DNA of 64,000 nucleotides from Iodobacter sp. (lineage in GTDB: Bacteria; Pseudomonadota; Gammaproteobacteria; Burkholderiales; Chitinibacteraceae): positions 43,536-107,535 of the forward strand of contig NZ_JANXSO010000126.1 of the NCBI RefSeq assembly GCF_025352645.1. The letters run 5' to 3'. Under the pieces are notes generated by a model, which had not been told where the DNA came from, did no database searches, and saw only the letters and a list, made by a program, of their open reading frames with translations. The position numbers and the translations under genes are program-made. Positions 34,843 to 46,353 of the stretch are shown here, piece after piece (the first letter of the stretch is position 1; each line of letters opens with the position of its first letter).

Positions 34843-34873
34843 ACAAAAACACCCCGCATGGCGGGGTGTTTTA
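34843..34873 (-). terminator. Terminator after typA (usable on both strands)
   Basis: ACACCCCGC (34849-34857) and GCGGGGTGT (34861-34869) form a 9-bp stem with an ATG loop. Reverse-strand read-out ends in TTTTTGTTT and forward read-out in TTTTATT. It separates typA from hslR. Confidence 0.9.
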
Positions 34874-34894
34874 TTGCAATCATTCAAGCAAAGC

Positions 34895-36715
34895 TTAGTG
34901 TGTTTTTGCTTTGAAATGACGACGACGATCTGTTTCGTTTAAGTAACGCTTACGGATACGGATGCTGGTTGGTGTAATTTCAACCAATTCATCATCATCA
35001 ATAAACTCAACTGCTGATTCCAACGTCATTTTGATCGCTGTTGTCAAACGAACGGCTTCATCCGTACCGGATGCGCGAACGTTGGTCAGTTGCTTACCCT
35101 TAACTGGGTTAACCACCAAGTCGTTATCACGAGTGTGAATACCGATAACCATACCTTCGTACAGTTTGTCGCCTGGGGCTACAAACATACGACCGCGGTC
35201 TTCCAGCTTCCACAGTGCGTAGGCAACTGCTTCGCCGTTTTCTTGTGAAACCAATACGCCGTTATGGCGACCTGGCATATCAGCCTTAGCTGGAGCGTAG
35301 TCGTCAAATACGTGACCGATCAAGCCAGTACCACGAGTCATAGTCATGAAATCGCCTTGGAACCCAATCAAACCACGTGCTGGAATATGGTATTCCAGAC
35401 GAGTACGGCCTTGACCGTCAGATTCCATATTGGTCAGCTCACCACGGCGGCGACCAATTTCTTCCATCACGCCACCTTGATGTTCATCTTCAAGATCGAT
35501 AGATAGGTTTTCGTATGGCTCGCACTTCACACCATTGATTTCTTTGTAAACAACACGTGGTTTAGCCACGGCCATTTCAAAGCCTTCACGGCGCATGTTT
35601 TCTAGCAGAATAGTCAGATGTAATTCACCACGACCTGAAACACGGAAAATATCTGCATCTTCAGTGTCTTCTACACGCAGAGCCACATTGATCAGCAGTT
35701 CTTTAGTCAGGCGATCACGGATCTGACGGCTAGTAACGAATTTACCTTCAGTGCCCGCTAATGGTGAAGTGTTCACCATAAAGTCCATAGTCAGTGTTGG
35801 CTCATCGATGGTTAACATCGGTACGCCTACTGGCAAGTCTTTATCACAGATGGTTACACCGATACCGATCTCATCTAAACCAGAAATAATAACGATGTCG
35901 CCAGCTTGTGCTTCTTCAACCGCTACGCGTTCCAAACCTTGGAAACCCAGCACTTGATTGATACGGCCTTGGCCAACTTGATCATCGTGGTTCATGACTA
36001 CAACGGCTTGACCTGGCTTGATACGGCCATTCAAGACGCGACCTACCCCAAGACGACCGGTGTAAGTAGAGTAATCCAGTGCAGAAATTTGTAACTGCAA
36101 CGGTGCATCTGGATCGCCAACTGGGGCTTGAACATGAGTCAGCACAGTATCAAGCAATGGACGCATGGTATCGGACTCAGCTTCAAGTTCGAGCTTAGCG
36201 TAGCCATTTAGCGCAGATGCGTAGATCACTGGGAAATCGAGCTGTTCATCAGTTGCGCCTAGCTTGTCGAATAAATCGAAAGTTTGGTCTACAACCCAAT
36301 CCGGACGCGCACCAGGGCGGTCGATTTTGTTAATCACAACAATAGGTTTCAGACCCAAAGCCAATGCTTTTTTGGTCACGAAACGGGTTTGTGGCATTGG
36401 GCCATCAACCGCGTCAACCAGCAGCAATACACCATCAACCATGCCCAACACGCGCTCTACTTCACCACCGAAATCGGCGTGACCTGGAGTGTCTACGATG
36501 TTGATATGATAGCCTTCGTATTGAAGGGAGGTGTTCTTAGCCAAAATAGTGATACCGCGCTCTTTTTCGATATCATTACTGTCCATCACGCGTTCTGTAA
36601 CCTGTTGGTTATCGCGGAAAGTGCCGGACTGGCGGAGGAGTTTGTCAACGAGGGTAGTCTTACCGTGGTCAACGTGGGCAATAATTGCAATATTACGAAT
36701 GGCGCGGGTTGTCAT
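34895..36715 (-). CDS. typA: Ribosome-associated translational GTPase TypA/BipA
   Basis: A 606-residue translational GTPase acting in 50S assembly and stress adaptation. G1 is [10 protein letters not shown]2 [11 protein letters not shown]3 DTPGHADF, G4 [11 protein letters not shown] and G5 near SALNG. An EF-Tu-like domain 2 (about 200-300), EF-G-like domains and the BipA-specific C-terminal region ([25 protein letters not shown]) follow. ATG 36715 gives the canonical N-terminus [11 protein letters not shown]; the frame runs 25 codons further upstream without family sequence. Confidence 0.96.
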   Translation of the reverse strand: MTTRAIRNIAIIAHVDHGKTTLVDKLLRQSGTFRDNQQVTERVMDSNDIEKERGITILAKNTSLQYEGYHINIVDTPGHADFGGEVERVLGMVDGVLLLVDAVDGPMPQTRFVTKKALALGLKPIVVINKIDRPGARPDWVVDQTFDLFDKLGATDEQLDFPVIYASALNGYAKLELEAESDTMRPLLDTVLTHVQAPVGDPDAPLQLQISALDYSTYTGRLGVGRVLNGRIKPGQAVVVMNHDDQVGQGRINQVLGFQGLERVAVEEAQAGDIVIISGLDEIGIGVTICDKDLPVGVPMLTIDEPTLTMDFMVNTSPLAGTEGKFVTSRQIRDRLTKELLINVALRVEDTEDADIFRVSGRGELHLTILLENMRREGFEMAVAKPRVVYKEINGVKCEPYENLSIDLEDEHQGGVMEEIGRRRGELTNMESDGQGRTRLEYHIPARGLIGFQGDFMTMTRGTGLIGHVFDDYAPAKADMPGRHNGVLVSQENGEAVAYALWKLEDRGRMFVAPGDKLYEGMVIGIHTRDNDLVVNPVKGKQLTNVRASGTDEAVRLTTAIKMTLESAVEFIDDDELVEITPTSIRIRKRYLNETDRRRHFKAKTH

Positions 36716-36865
36716 TGTCTGGGCTGCAGATTTGTAAAAAAGTGCGCGATTGTACCACGCGAAGTGCCACGTGCTACTAAGTTCCTTCACCTTAGGAAAT
36801 AATTATTAAAAATCAGTTGATTACTGGCCATCCCAAACCGGCAATCGACTACCAATTATTCTAAA

Positions 36866-37699
36866 TTAAGCAGTAGCCGTAGTTCTTACTAGCTCAAACA
36901 TCAATCCCGCTTGACTGGATGAGCGGGTATCCGCGAGGGGTGTATTGCTGCTGGCGTGATAGCTATAAACCAAAGAATATTTGGTCTGTGCAGTGCGATT
37001 ACGGCTTGCTGCATGAAAGGTGCGAGCATCAAACAGCACCACATCGCCTGCGGCCAAAGAAGGAAATTGTGCCTGAGCCACCCAAGATGCCGCTTTAGGG
37101 TGATCGGCCATTAGAAATTCATTTTTATCATAAGCATCGCTTGGAAAATCAACTCGATGTGATCCTGGTACAAAGCCCAAGCCACCGTTTTCTGTGGTTT
37201 CATCCCCCAAAGCCAACCACGCAGAAACCAATTCTGGGCGACTAAAGCACCAGTAGCGTACATCGCGGTGCCAGCGCGTATCGCTACTAAAGCTGGGCTG
37301 CTTACTCATTAAACTATTGTGATGCGCTTGGGTAAGGGTGATCTGTGGCGTATCCAACAAGCTACTTATAATAGTGAGTAGTGCTAAATCCCCTGCCCAC
37401 TCGGCAAATATTGGATCTCGCCCTGCCATATTTCTTAAACGCCGGATCGTGCCACCACCTATATCTGCAGTAGAAGTGGGTGCTCCTGGATAACCCAGCT
37501 CCGCTTCCAGCTCAAAAGGAGGAATACGCTGAGCGACGGCATCCATCGCCACCTTGCGAATTTGATTGACTCGCTCCAGTGCAACAAAGCCACGCAAAAC
37601 GACGACGCCATCCGCTTTGAAGCGCGTATATAGCGAGGCTAAATCAATGGGCAGGCAAAATTGGGCAAGCAAGACCGTTACTCCGGCAGATAAAGTCAA
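36866..37699 (-). CDS. Phytanoyl-CoA dioxygenase (PhyH) family protein
   Basis: A 277-residue Fe(II)/2-oxoglutarate oxygenase. The iron triad appears as the HRD motif in DTRWHRDVRYW plus the distal histidine in VLFDARTFHAASRN. GFVPGSHRVDFP is the typical PhyH block. The substrate is unknown; PhyH proteins hydroxylate lipids or secondary metabolites. The frame has no ATG near the N-terminus. TTG 37699, with GGGA ten bases upstream, is the best candidate, so the true start is uncertain. Confidence 0.82.
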   Translation of the reverse strand: MTLSAGVTVLLAQFCLPIDLASLYTRFKADGVVVLRGFVALERVNQIRKVAMDAVAQRIPPFELEAELGYPGAPTSTADIGGGTIRRLRNMAGRDPIFAEWAGDLALLTIISSLLDTPQITLTQAHHNSLMSKQPSFSSDTRWHRDVRYWCFSRPELVSAWLALGDETTENGGLGFVPGSHRVDFPSDAYDKNEFLMADHPKAASWVAQAQFPSLAAGDVVLFDARTFHAASRNRTAQTKYSLVYSYHASSNTPLADTRSSSQAGLMFELVRTTATA

Positions 37700-38046
37700 A
37701 TTGTAACAGTCCCTATTTGGCCCCGTCTTGCCTTAGCCGTGCATTTCATACCTTGGAAATCCCTTACAAGCTCAGCCCTTTTGGTCAAGATCTTCTTCTA
37801 AAACAGATCTTACACCCTGCAATTTTCTTTATTTATAAGCATCTCAGCCGCCAGCCAGCCGTTATCAATGTGCTGTTTACGCCCAAATTATCCCCTATAT
37901 TTATCTCCCTCCAAAGCGAGGATAGAAACTTGCCCCCACTTCAGCCACCATCAATCCGTACCCTCTTTTCCCCATTTAAGGTGTAGCTAGCCAAGCTGCC
38001 ATGTAAGAGGCATGATCAAAAACTCGCCCCTTACCGAGCCTAGCCC
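37700..38046. other. 347-bp intergenic region, no gene supported
   Basis: Lies between the divergent PhyH and benE genes and should hold both promoters. An 89-codon forward frame inside it is Pro/Leu-rich and has no ribosome binding site. No hairpin or clear operator was seen. Confidence 0.4.
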
Positions 38047-39198
38047 ATGAATAAATTTGTCTCCCTTTCTTTATTGGCCGCTGGCTTTATCACCGTTTTG
38101 GTTGGCTATACCAGTTCGGCAGCGATTGTGTTTCAGGCGGCAAGTAGTGCAGGAGCTACGGCTGGGCAGCTAGCTTCTTGGATGTGGGCCTTAGGGCTGG
38201 GCATGGGTTTAAGCTGTATTGGCTTATCGCTACGCTATAAAGATCCCGTCGTCACCGCTTGGTCTACCCCTGGCGCGGCATTACTGGCTGGCAGCTTGGC
38301 AGGCGTACCCATGGGGGAAGCCATTGCCGCGTTTATGTTTTGCGCCGTCCTGATTACGCTCTGCGGCATCACTGGCTGGTTTGAACGCATCATGGGGCGG
38401 ATTCCATTGCCCATTGCAGCAGCCATGCTCGCCGGAGTTTTAGCAAGGTTTGGCATCAATATTTTTACGGAAATGCAAGGCCAGTTTGTGCTCGTCTTCA
38501 GCATGTTTACCGCCTATTTAATCTGCAAAAGACTTTGGCCCCGTTATGCCATCATGCTGGTATTAGCGCTTGGAATAGGGATTGCATCCACTCAAGATTT
38601 ATTGCACCTACAAGGGCTTAAGTTGGCTTTAGCCAAGCCAGAATGGATGATGCCCATTTTTAATTGGCAAACCATGCTTAGCATCGGCATCCCACTGTTT
38701 GTGGTGACGATGGCCTCACAAAATATGGCGGGTGTGGCAGTGATTCGCGCCAATGGCTACAACACACCGGTTTCTCCACTACTGACATGGACAGGGCTAA
38801 CGACTCTACTGCTTGCGCCATTTGGTTGTTTCTCGCTTAATTTGGCGGCCATTACCGCAGCGATTTGCATGGGTAAAGAAGCGCACGAAGACCCAGCCCA
38901 GCGCTATAAAGCCAGCATTGCCGCCGGATGTTTTTATTTATTACTCGGGCTATTTGGCGCCACGATTGGGGCGCTATTTACAGCCTTTCCAAAGGCTCTT
39001 GTATTGGCGATTGCAGGTCTTGCCCTGCTTGGCACCATTGCCAATAGTTTAAACATGGCAATGAGCCATGAAAAATTTCGTGAACCAGCCATCATTACTT
39101 TTTTAGTCACCCTATCTGGTGTTTCCTTAATGGGAATTGGCCCAGCATTTTGGGGGCTGATTGCCGGGGCCATCGCCAGCATGATTTTATCTACCTAA
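38047..39198 (+). CDS. benE: BenE family benzoate/H+ symporter
   Basis: A 383-residue inner-membrane protein with about 12 helices. BenE hallmarks are present: AGFITVLVGYTSSAAIVFQAA, AASSAGATAGQLASWMWALGLG, AWSTPGAALL and ASQNMAGVAVIRANGY. Likely imports benzoate or a related aromatic acid, although no ben/cat catabolic genes are in the window, so the substrate is open. A short terminator follows. Confidence 0.88.
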   Translation: MNKFVSLSLLAAGFITVLVGYTSSAAIVFQAASSAGATAGQLASWMWALGLGMGLSCIGLSLRYKDPVVTAWSTPGAALLAGSLAGVPMGEAIAAFMFCAVLITLCGITGWFERIMGRIPLPIAAAMLAGVLARFGINIFTEMQGQFVLVFSMFTAYLICKRLWPRYAIMLVLALGIGIASTQDLLHLQGLKLALAKPEWMMPIFNWQTMLSIGIPLFVVTMASQNMAGVAVIRANGYNTPVSPLLTWTGLTTLLLAPFGCFSLNLAAITAAICMGKEAHEDPAQRYKASIAAGCFYLLLGLFGATIGALFTAFPKALVLAIAGLALLGTIANSLNMAMSHEKFREPAIITFLVTLSGVSLMGIGPAFWGLIAGAIASMILST

Positions 39199-39206
39199 GC
39201 CGACAG

Positions 39207-39227
39207 CAGCCTTGCTAGGCTGTTTTA
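39207..39227 (+). terminator. Terminator after benE
   Basis: CAGCC (39207-39211), a 6-base loop and GGCTG (39218-39222) are followed by TTTTA. It begins 9 bp after the benE stop. The stem is short but well placed. Confidence 0.6.
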
Positions 39228-39368
39228 CACCTCAAAAATCAGCTTTATCTAGATCTACTAAGCTCATTTCAAACCCGTAAAACAATACCTAGGGGAATTT
39301 CCTTACAAAAATAAACGCTGTTTAAAATGGGATTCATTCCACAAATGAGCTACGACGTATGTAAGCCA

Positions 39369-40363
<995 letters not shown>

Positions 40364-40364
<1 letters not shown>

Positions 40365-41284
40365 TGCTGCGTTGGATTTTTGCGGCGATGGCGGCCACCG
40401 TAATTTTGGTGGCTGCTGCGGCTTGGTCACTCAAGCCAGCACCGGCAGCCGCCCCGGTCGCAGCCATTCAAGCAAAGCCCAACTTTGCTCCCTCATTATT
40501 TGGCACTTTACCCGATGGCGATATAGAGCCCGCTAAGGGGGAGCTACAACTTAACCAGGCCTTGCTGCGCCGTTTTGATTATTACTTGGCCACCGTTGGT
40601 GAGCGCTCCCTCTCCGACATCATGGCGCAAATCGGCCAAGATTTAGACCGTGAACTCAAACCCGTTGCCGCCAAAGAAGCCAAGCGAATCTTGGCGCAAT
40701 ATATTCAATTTAAACGCGCTTTAAGCGAGCTCGCCAACAACCCAGCCATCGCCGGACAAAGTATTGCCACCATGCGTTTACGGCTTGCTGCCATCCAAAA
40801 CACCCGCAGCCGATTTTTTAACCGAGCTGAGATTGCTGCTTTATTTGCCGATGAAGATCAACAAGACGAGCTGCTTTTGGATCGCTTAGTGATTAATCAA
40901 GATACCCAACTCAATGCCACGCAAAAAGCGCAAAAACAAGCCGCGCTTGATGCAAAATTAAGCCCCGCTGAGCAACAAGCACGTGCGGGCCTGATTGCGC
41001 ATTTAAGCTTGGCCGCAAATATTCAATCCGCAAAATCACAGGGTGCAACAGCAAACCAACTACATGCACTAAGAAGCGCTAGCGTGGGGGAGCAGGCTGC
41101 GGATCGGCTAGCCGCCTTAGACCAAGAAGAAAACCAGTGGCAGGCCAAAATTGATCGCTATCTTATTGCTAAAGCCAATGCCATCCATGCTTTGCCAAAT
41201 ACCGAGCAAAACACCGCCATCCAAAAGCTACGTGATGCCAACTTTAGTCCACTAGAGCAAAAGCGCTTAGGCGCATTTGAATAA
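40364..41284 (+). CDS. lifO: Lipase-specific foldase (Lif)
   Basis: A 306-residue steric chaperone anchored in the inner membrane by an N-terminal helix (about 3-22) after which an Ala/Pro-rich linker leads into the periplasm. The signature RRFDYYLATVGE (69-80) matches the Lif consensus RxxFDYY(L/C)SxxGE. The remainder is helical, with a Q/A-rich region. Its start overlaps the lipase stop by one base, giving coupled synthesis of lipase and chaperone. Confidence 0.93.
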
Positions 41285-41294
41285 AACGACCACA

Positions 41295-41326
41295 TGGCGG
41301 CTTAGGCTAAGAAGCGTAAGCCGCCA
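41295..41326. terminator. Hairpin between the convergent lifO and zapE genes
   Basis: TGGCGGCTTA (41295-41304) pairs perfectly with TAAGCCGCCA (41317-41326) around a 12-base loop. No T-run follows on either strand, so it is a weak intrinsic terminator or a stabiliser. Confidence 0.5.
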
Positions 41327-41330
41327 CAAA

Positions 41331-42482
41331 TCACGTCTCTGCAATGCCTGTTAATTGCGCTTCAATGGATTGGTGTGGCAGGGCAAGGTATTCCTCAGAT
41401 TGCATCTCGGTTAAACGGCTAGCGGTGCGAAAAAACTCGCTCGCTTGCACACCTTCTTGGTACAGCGAGTCCACGGGCACTGCGGCTGAGATAATCAACT
41501 TAACGCGGTGGTCATAAAATACATCCACCAGCCAAGTAAACCGCCTTGCCTCAGCAGCCTGATGACCCGCCAACTTTGGGATATCCGACACCATCACCGT
41601 ATGATAGCTATGTGCAATTTGCAAATAATCTGCTTGCCCGCGTGCATCACCGCAAATTGTAAAAAAATCAAACCACACCACTCCTGCCGCCACCCGTTTG
41701 GCCTTAATGGTGCGCCCTTCTATTTTAAGCTGCGGCGCACCGTCTTTACTGGTGGCCATAGCCGAAAACAGACTATCTAGCTCGCCAACGCTCTCTGCCG
41801 TATTAGGGGTAAGATAGGTTCTAGCTTGGGTAAGAGTGCGCATGCGGTAATCATTTCCCCCATCCAAATTAAACACATCTAGCGTGTTATTGAGCAGGGC
41901 AGTAGTTGGCAAAAAATTACTGCGCTGCAAACCATTGGGGTACAAGCCATCAGGCGGGTAATTAGAAGTGGTGACCAGCACTACGCCGCGCTTAAATAAA
42001 TGCTCCATCAGCCGCCCCAAAATCATCGCGTCGGCAATATCTGAGACATGAAACTCATCAAAACACAGCACACGCACTGATTTAGCAATTTTTGTCGCTA
42101 CAGCTGCTAAAGGGTCTGTCTCCCCTTTTAGCTGACGCAATTCATGATGAACTTCTTGCATAAACTGATGAAAGTGCAGCCGTTTCTTACGCTTATAAGG
42201 CAGAGCAGCATAAAACGCATCCATCAAAAAACTTTTGCCCCGCCCCACGCCACCCCAAAAATACAAGCCGCGTGGTAAATCTGGCTGCGGCAGCAAAGAC
42301 TTACCAAACAAGCGGCTACGCTTGGTTTTAAAGAAGATCAATTGATGATAAAGCGCATCTAGGCGATCAATCGCCTCGGCCTGAGCAGGATCTGGAATAA
42401 AGCTTGGGCTGGTGCTAAGGCCAGCATACCAAACCTTAGGGCTAGTTCCTTGCGTTGGCGGGGCAATAACGTGTAGAGACAT
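41331..42482 (-). CDS. zapE: ZapE/AFG1-like cell-division ATPase
   Basis: A 383-residue P-loop ATPase of the AFG1/ZapE family, which acts on Z-ring constriction in proteobacteria. Walker A is GGVGRGKS (about 77-84), Walker B is VLCFDEFHVSDIADAM, and sensor-like VVLVTTSNYPPDGLYPNGLQR follows. ATG 42482 gives MSLHVIAPP; the frame continues ten codons upstream. AAAGG lies before this ATG. Confidence 0.9.
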   Translation of the reverse strand: MSLHVIAPPTQGTSPKVWYAGLSTSPSFIPDPAQAEAIDRLDALYHQLIFFKTKRSRLFGKSLLPQPDLPRGLYFWGGVGRGKSFLMDAFYAALPYKRKKRLHFHQFMQEVHHELRQLKGETDPLAAVATKIAKSVRVLCFDEFHVSDIADAMILGRLMEHLFKRGVVLVTTSNYPPDGLYPNGLQRSNFLPTTALLNNTLDVFNLDGGNDYRMRTLTQARTYLTPNTAESVGELDSLFSAMATSKDGAPQLKIEGRTIKAKRVAAGVVWFDFFTICGDARGQADYLQIAHSYHTVMVSDIPKLAGHQAAEARRFTWLVDVFYDHRVKLIISAAVPVDSLYQEGVQASEFFRTASRLTEMQSEEYLALPHQSIEAQLTGIAET

Positions 42483-42800
42483 TACTAAAGCCTTTCGAGT
42501 AACAAGCCTCAATTATAAAGCCAGCAAGCACTTTTCCCTATTTTTATGAGCCCCAAACTTGCATTTCTTTCCCTCTCTGAATAAGCCCTCCCAGCTCCAA
42601 GCAAGACACAAAAACCTACTCCAGCCGCCGAGCAGGAAAAAATGACAATCGCAAGCACGCCTCTACCATTTACACCTTACAACTCACTATAACGGCTGTA
42701 GCTACTAGCAAAGCTTTCGTTACTGATGATAAGTGTGCGATTGCGCTTATCGGCCTTATTGATGACGTTAAGCTCAACATATTAGTTAAAGGACTTTCTC
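42483..42800. other. 318-bp region between divergent zapE and chemoreceptor genes
   Basis: No ORF. It holds an inverted repeat GATAAG-N12-CTTATC at 42728-42751, about 50 bp before the chemoreceptor ATG, which might be an operator. No convincing sigma-28 promoter pointing to the chemoreceptor was found. Confidence 0.4.
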
Positions 42801-44423
42801 ATGCATAACATCAGTGTTAGAGGCAAACTATTTATTGGTTTTGCCGTGGTTTTAGTTCTGCTGGCCATCATGGCAATCCTAAGCTTAAAAAGCATGGGGC
42901 AAATCGATGATGCTATGCGCGACCTAATAGAAGATCGCTACCCCAAGATTGCGCTATCCAACGATTTAATGAATTTATCTCTCGACAACGGCAGGCAGGT
43001 ACGCAATATAGCACTCTCCCCTGATAAAGAAGATGACGAAAAAGCCCTCAGTAAGATAAATGAAAACCGTAAAAAAACAGTTGAAAAACTACAAGACTTA
43101 GATAAAAGAATTACCACCACTAAGGGGCGCGAGCTATTTGAAAAAATGAGTCAAGCGGAGAAAAATTTAGGTACTAAACTTGATGAGTTTCAAAAAATAG
43201 CAAATGACTCCACTCAAGCTTGGGCATTTATAAAAACCCAAGTGGCACCTAATAACAATGCTTATATTAAAGCACTCGATGAAATGGCCGTTTTTCAAGA
43301 AGGTTTAATGCAGAAAAATAAAGAATCAGCCTATGCTAGCTATACCTCTGCCAAATCAGTTTTGATTAGCGCTAGTATAATTGCCATCATATTGGGCCTA
43401 TTTATGGCATTTTATATTGCGAATCTAATTACTAAACCACTGACACAAGTTGCAGCAGTGGCCAAAGAAATTGCCAATGGTGATCTTTCTTACAATTGGC
43501 AAAATATTACCATTCACAATGATGAAATTGGCACATTACAAAATGACATCAAAAAAATGCATGGCAGTCTGCGTGCGATTATTCAAATGATGATGGATAA
43601 CTCGCACGCGGTTTCAGCCGCTGCCAGAGAATTAGCCTCGGCATCACAACAAGTATCAGTAAGCACAGATCAACAAACCGCATCCGCTAGCTCAATGGCC
43701 GCAGCAGTTGAGCAAATGAGCACCAGCATGGATCAAGTGGCCTCCAACACCGAAGACGTAAGCAGCCAAGCTTCTGAAGCAGGAGCATTGGCTCAATCGG
43801 GCAGTAACGACGTGCAATCAGCAGCCAAAGAGATGGAAGAGATCGCCAAAGATGTTGGCAATGCCTCTGAAAAAATTGAAGGCCTAGGTAAGCAAATTGA
43901 AGAAATCGGCAGCATTGTTGTGGTGATTCGTGAAGTAGCCGATCAAACAAATTTATTAGCGCTCAATGCTGCAATTGAAGCGGCCAGAGCCGGTGAGCAA
44001 GGCCGTGGCTTTGCCGTAGTCGCCGATGAAGTCAGAAAGCTCGCTGAGCGTACCACCTCATCTGCAGCGCAAATCACCGCGATGGTCAGTGCCATTCAGC
44101 AAGGCGCACACGATGCAATTGGCAGCATGCAAAATGGGCATAAGCGCGTAGGGGATGGTTTAACGCTCACCAATCAAGCCAGAGAGAGCATTCTTAAAAT
44201 CGATAATAGTAGCCATGACGTGATTAGCTCGGTAACGAACATCACCGATCAAATGCAAGAACAGCGCACCGCCGCACGCGATTTAGCCTTAAATGTTGAG
44301 AAAATAGCCCAAATGACCGAAGAAAACGCGGTTGCAGTGCGCAGCATGGCCTCATCCATTGTTGGGCTGGACGATATGGCTAAGCAGCTCAGCGCATCAG
44401 TTACGCGGTTCCGCCTAAGCTAA
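42801..44423 (+). CDS. Methyl-accepting chemotaxis protein
   Basis: A 540-residue transmembrane chemoreceptor. TM1 is at about 10-30, a four-helix periplasmic sensor (about 31-187, with [20 protein letters not shown]) follows, TM2 is at about 188-208, and HAMP at about 210-265. The cytoplasmic signalling hairpin tip is [26 protein letters not shown]. Sensor type is the small 4HB_MCP class; ligand unknown. It ends in RFRLS with no CheR-docking pentapeptide. Confidence 0.93.
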   Translation: MHNISVRGKLFIGFAVVLVLLAIMAILSLKSMGQIDDAMRDLIEDRYPKIALSNDLMNLSLDNGRQVRNIALSPDKEDDEKALSKINENRKKTVEKLQDLDKRITTTKGRELFEKMSQAEKNLGTKLDEFQKIANDSTQAWAFIKTQVAPNNNAYIKALDEMAVFQEGLMQKNKESAYASYTSAKSVLISASIIAIILGLFMAFYIANLITKPLTQVAAVAKEIANGDLSYNWQNITIHNDEIGTLQNDIKKMHGSLRAIIQMMMDNSHAVSAAARELASASQQVSVSTDQQTASASSMAAAVEQMSTSMDQVASNTEDVSSQASEAGALAQSGSNDVQSAAKEMEEIAKDVGNASEKIEGLGKQIEEIGSIVVVIREVADQTNLLALNAAIEAARAGEQGRGFAVVADEVRKLAERTTSSAAQITAMVSAIQQGAHDAIGSMQNGHKRVGDGLTLTNQARESILKIDNSSHDVISSVTNITDQMQEQRTAARDLALNVEKIAQMTEENAVAVRSMASSIVGLDDMAKQLSASVTRFRLS

Positions 44424-44432
44424 TCAGCAGCA

Positions 44433-44454
44433 AGGGGCGCACTGCACCGCCCCT
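44433..44454. terminator. GC-rich hairpin after the chemoreceptor gene
   Basis: AGGGGCG (44433-44439) pairs with CGCCCCT (44448-44454). No good T-run follows, so termination efficiency is uncertain. It lies between two convergent genes. Confidence 0.5.
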
Positions 44455-44495
44455 CCCGCCTTTATTCAGTTCGATCTGGCTGGAGTAAACCGCCC

Positions 44496-45029
44496 TTATT
44501 TTGCATCTCGATACTTAGCCATCAAACGCACATAATGCGCCGCAGAGTAATTAAAGTTGGCAAGCTCTGCCTCAGTAAGCAGGCGCTTTTTCTCTGCTGG
44601 GCGGCCCATATACAGCCAACCTGATTCTAAAACACGATTTGGCGGCACTAATGAACCGGCCCCAATCATCACACGATCTTGGATCACCACTCTATCTAGC
44701 ACAATCGTGCCCATACCTATCAAACACTCATTACCAATAGTGCAACCATGCAACATCACACCGTGGCCAATGGTGACGCGCTCGCCGATCACCAAGGGCG
44801 CGCCTAGTGGATCATCCGCACGTTTGTGGCTAACGTGCAACACCGCACAGTCTTGCACATTGCTATCTTTGCCAATGCTAATTGCGTTCACATCCCCACG
44901 AATTACCGCGCCCGGCCACACCGAAGCACACTCTCCCAAGCTAACTTCACCTATCACCTGTGCCGATTCATGTACCCAAGCACCCTCTGCTACGACTGGT
45001 TTAATGCCATCAAATACGCCAATTGCCAT
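44496..45029 (-). CDS. Gamma carbonic anhydrase family protein
   Basis: A 177-residue left-handed beta-helix with hexapeptide repeats (for example GAVIRGDVNAISIGKDSNVQ). The three zinc histidines appear in VLHVSHKR and IGHGVMLHGCTIG. It is of the YrdA/PaaY type, for which carbonic anhydrase activity is often weak or absent. It is divergent from the iron cluster; the 133-bp gap holds the Fur-box-like site. Confidence 0.9.
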   Translation of the reverse strand: MAIGVFDGIKPVVAEGAWVHESAQVIGEVSLGECASVWPGAVIRGDVNAISIGKDSNVQDCAVLHVSHKRADDPLGAPLVIGERVTIGHGVMLHGCTIGNECLIGMGTIVLDRVVIQDRVMIGAGSLVPPNRVLESGWLYMGRPAEKKRLLTEAELANFNYSAAHYVRLMAKYRDAK

Positions 45030-45113
45030 GACTTTAAATCCTTTTAAAAAATCTATTGTAAGCGATAGCTACCTTGCTTTTACTTAGCTATCCTCAATAA
45101 TCTATTGCATATG

Positions 45114-45132
45114 CCATAAGAATCATTATCAT
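45114..45132. promoter_or_regulatory. Fur-box-like site upstream of the imelysin cluster
   Basis: CCATAAGAATCATTATCAT on the forward strand, read in reverse as ATGATAATGATTCTTATGG, fits the Fur pattern GATAATGATAATCATTATC in most informative positions. It lies about 30 bp before the first imelysin ATG and could also affect the divergent carbonic anhydrase gene. Confidence 0.65.
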
Positions 45133-45162
45133 CTGCCTTTTACAAGTGCTTGAGAGTATTCA

Positions 45163-46326
45163 ATGAAACGATTCAATCGCGTTCTGTGCGCCGCCATGAC
45201 GACCGGTCTACTGCTGACACCCCTAGCATCCCAAGCGGCAGACATTACAACCAGCGCCGCACTCGAACAATACTCAAGCATTGTGCACGCAAGCTATAGC
45301 GATAGCATTGCCGCTGCACGTGAAATGAGCGCCGTGATTGATGCGTTTTTAGCCGCCCCTAGCGCAGAAAGCCTTGCAAGCGCCCGCAAAGCTTGGCTAT
45401 CTGCCCGTGAGTTTTACCTGCCTACCGAAGCTTACCGCTTCTACTCCGGCCCGATTGATGATGCGCAAGGGCCAGAGGGCCGTATCAATGCTTGGCCAAT
45501 CGATGAAAGCTATATTGATTATGTAAAAGGTAAAGCCAAAGCAGGGATTATCAACAATCCTAAAGTGGCCATTACCAAAGAAAAACTGAAATCACTGAAT
45601 GAAAAAGGCGGCGAAGAAAACGTCTCCACTGGCTGGCACGCGATTGAATTTTTGCTCTGGGGCCAAGACTTTAACGCTAAGGGCCCAGGTGATCGTAAGT
45701 TTACAGATTTTATAGATGGCAAAACCGCCAATGCAGACCGCCGCCGCCTTTACATGAAATTAGCAAACGAGATGCTAATCGAAGATCTGGAATACGTGGC
45801 TAAGCAATGGGCACCTGCAGAACAAAACTATCGTCAGCGCTTTGTTGCTGGCGATAAAGAAAGCCTGAAAAAAGCCCTAACCGGCCTTGGCGTACTAACC
45901 CGTGGCGAGCTAGCAGGCCAGCGCATGGAAGTCGCAATGGATACGCAAAATCAAGAAGACGAGCACTCCTGCTTCTCTGATAACACCCACCGCGACATCA
46001 TCGGCGATATCGTCGGCATGCAAAACGTATGGGAAGGCCGCTATACCGGCAAAGACGGCAAAACACTGGAAGGCGCAAGCTTTAAAACGCTAGTTGCGCA
46101 AAAAAACCCAGCCATTGCTGACTTAGTAAGCGCCGATATTGCACAAAGCTTAAAGCTGGCCAATGAAATCCAAGCGCCTTTTGACCAAGAAATCATCGGC
46201 AAAAAAGACGCTCCAGGGCGCAAACGCGTGCAAGCCGTGATCGATTCCTTAAAAAAACAGGGTAAAGATCTAGTCGCCGCAGCTGAAACACTGGGCGTTA
46301 AGCGTTTAACGACCAAGCAGCCTTAG
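45163..46326 (+). CDS. Imelysin family iron-regulated protein (IrpA-like)
   Basis: A 387-residue exported protein. The signal peptide ends near ASQAAD. The imelysin fold has the GxHxxE motif in STGWHAIEFLLWGQD, and the paired segments ARKAWLSAREFYLPTEAYRFYSGPIDD and DTQNQEDEHSCFSDNTHRDIIGDIVG. IrpA-type proteins are iron-regulated periplasmic or outer-membrane proteins whose biochemical role is unsettled. It is the first gene of the four-gene cluster, preceded by a Fur-like box. Confidence 0.9.
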   Translation: MKRFNRVLCAAMTTGLLLTPLASQAADITTSAALEQYSSIVHASYSDSIAAAREMSAVIDAFLAAPSAESLASARKAWLSAREFYLPTEAYRFYSGPIDDAQGPEGRINAWPIDESYIDYVKGKAKAGIINNPKVAITKEKLKSLNEKGGEENVSTGWHAIEFLLWGQDFNAKGPGDRKFTDFIDGKTANADRRRLYMKLANEMLIEDLEYVAKQWAPAEQNYRQRFVAGDKESLKKALTGLGVLTRGELAGQRMEVAMDTQNQEDEHSCFSDNTHRDIIGDIVGMQNVWEGRYTGKDGKTLEGASFKTLVAQKNPAIADLVSADIAQSLKLANEIQAPFDQEIIGKKDAPGRKRVQAVIDSLKKQGKDLVAAAETLGVKRLTTKQP

Positions 46327-46353
46327 AACTTAGCCAAAAGTACGCCTTATTCA

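Noticed and set aside
37717..37986. 89-codon forward ORF between PhyH and benE
   Set aside because: No ribosome binding site, Pro/Leu/Ser-rich random composition, and it occupies the divergent promoter region.
42728..42760. Sigma-28 type GCCGATAA promoter near the chemoreceptor
   Set aside because: The matching octamer is on the reverse strand, pointing away from the chemoreceptor gene, and lacks a well-spaced TAAA.
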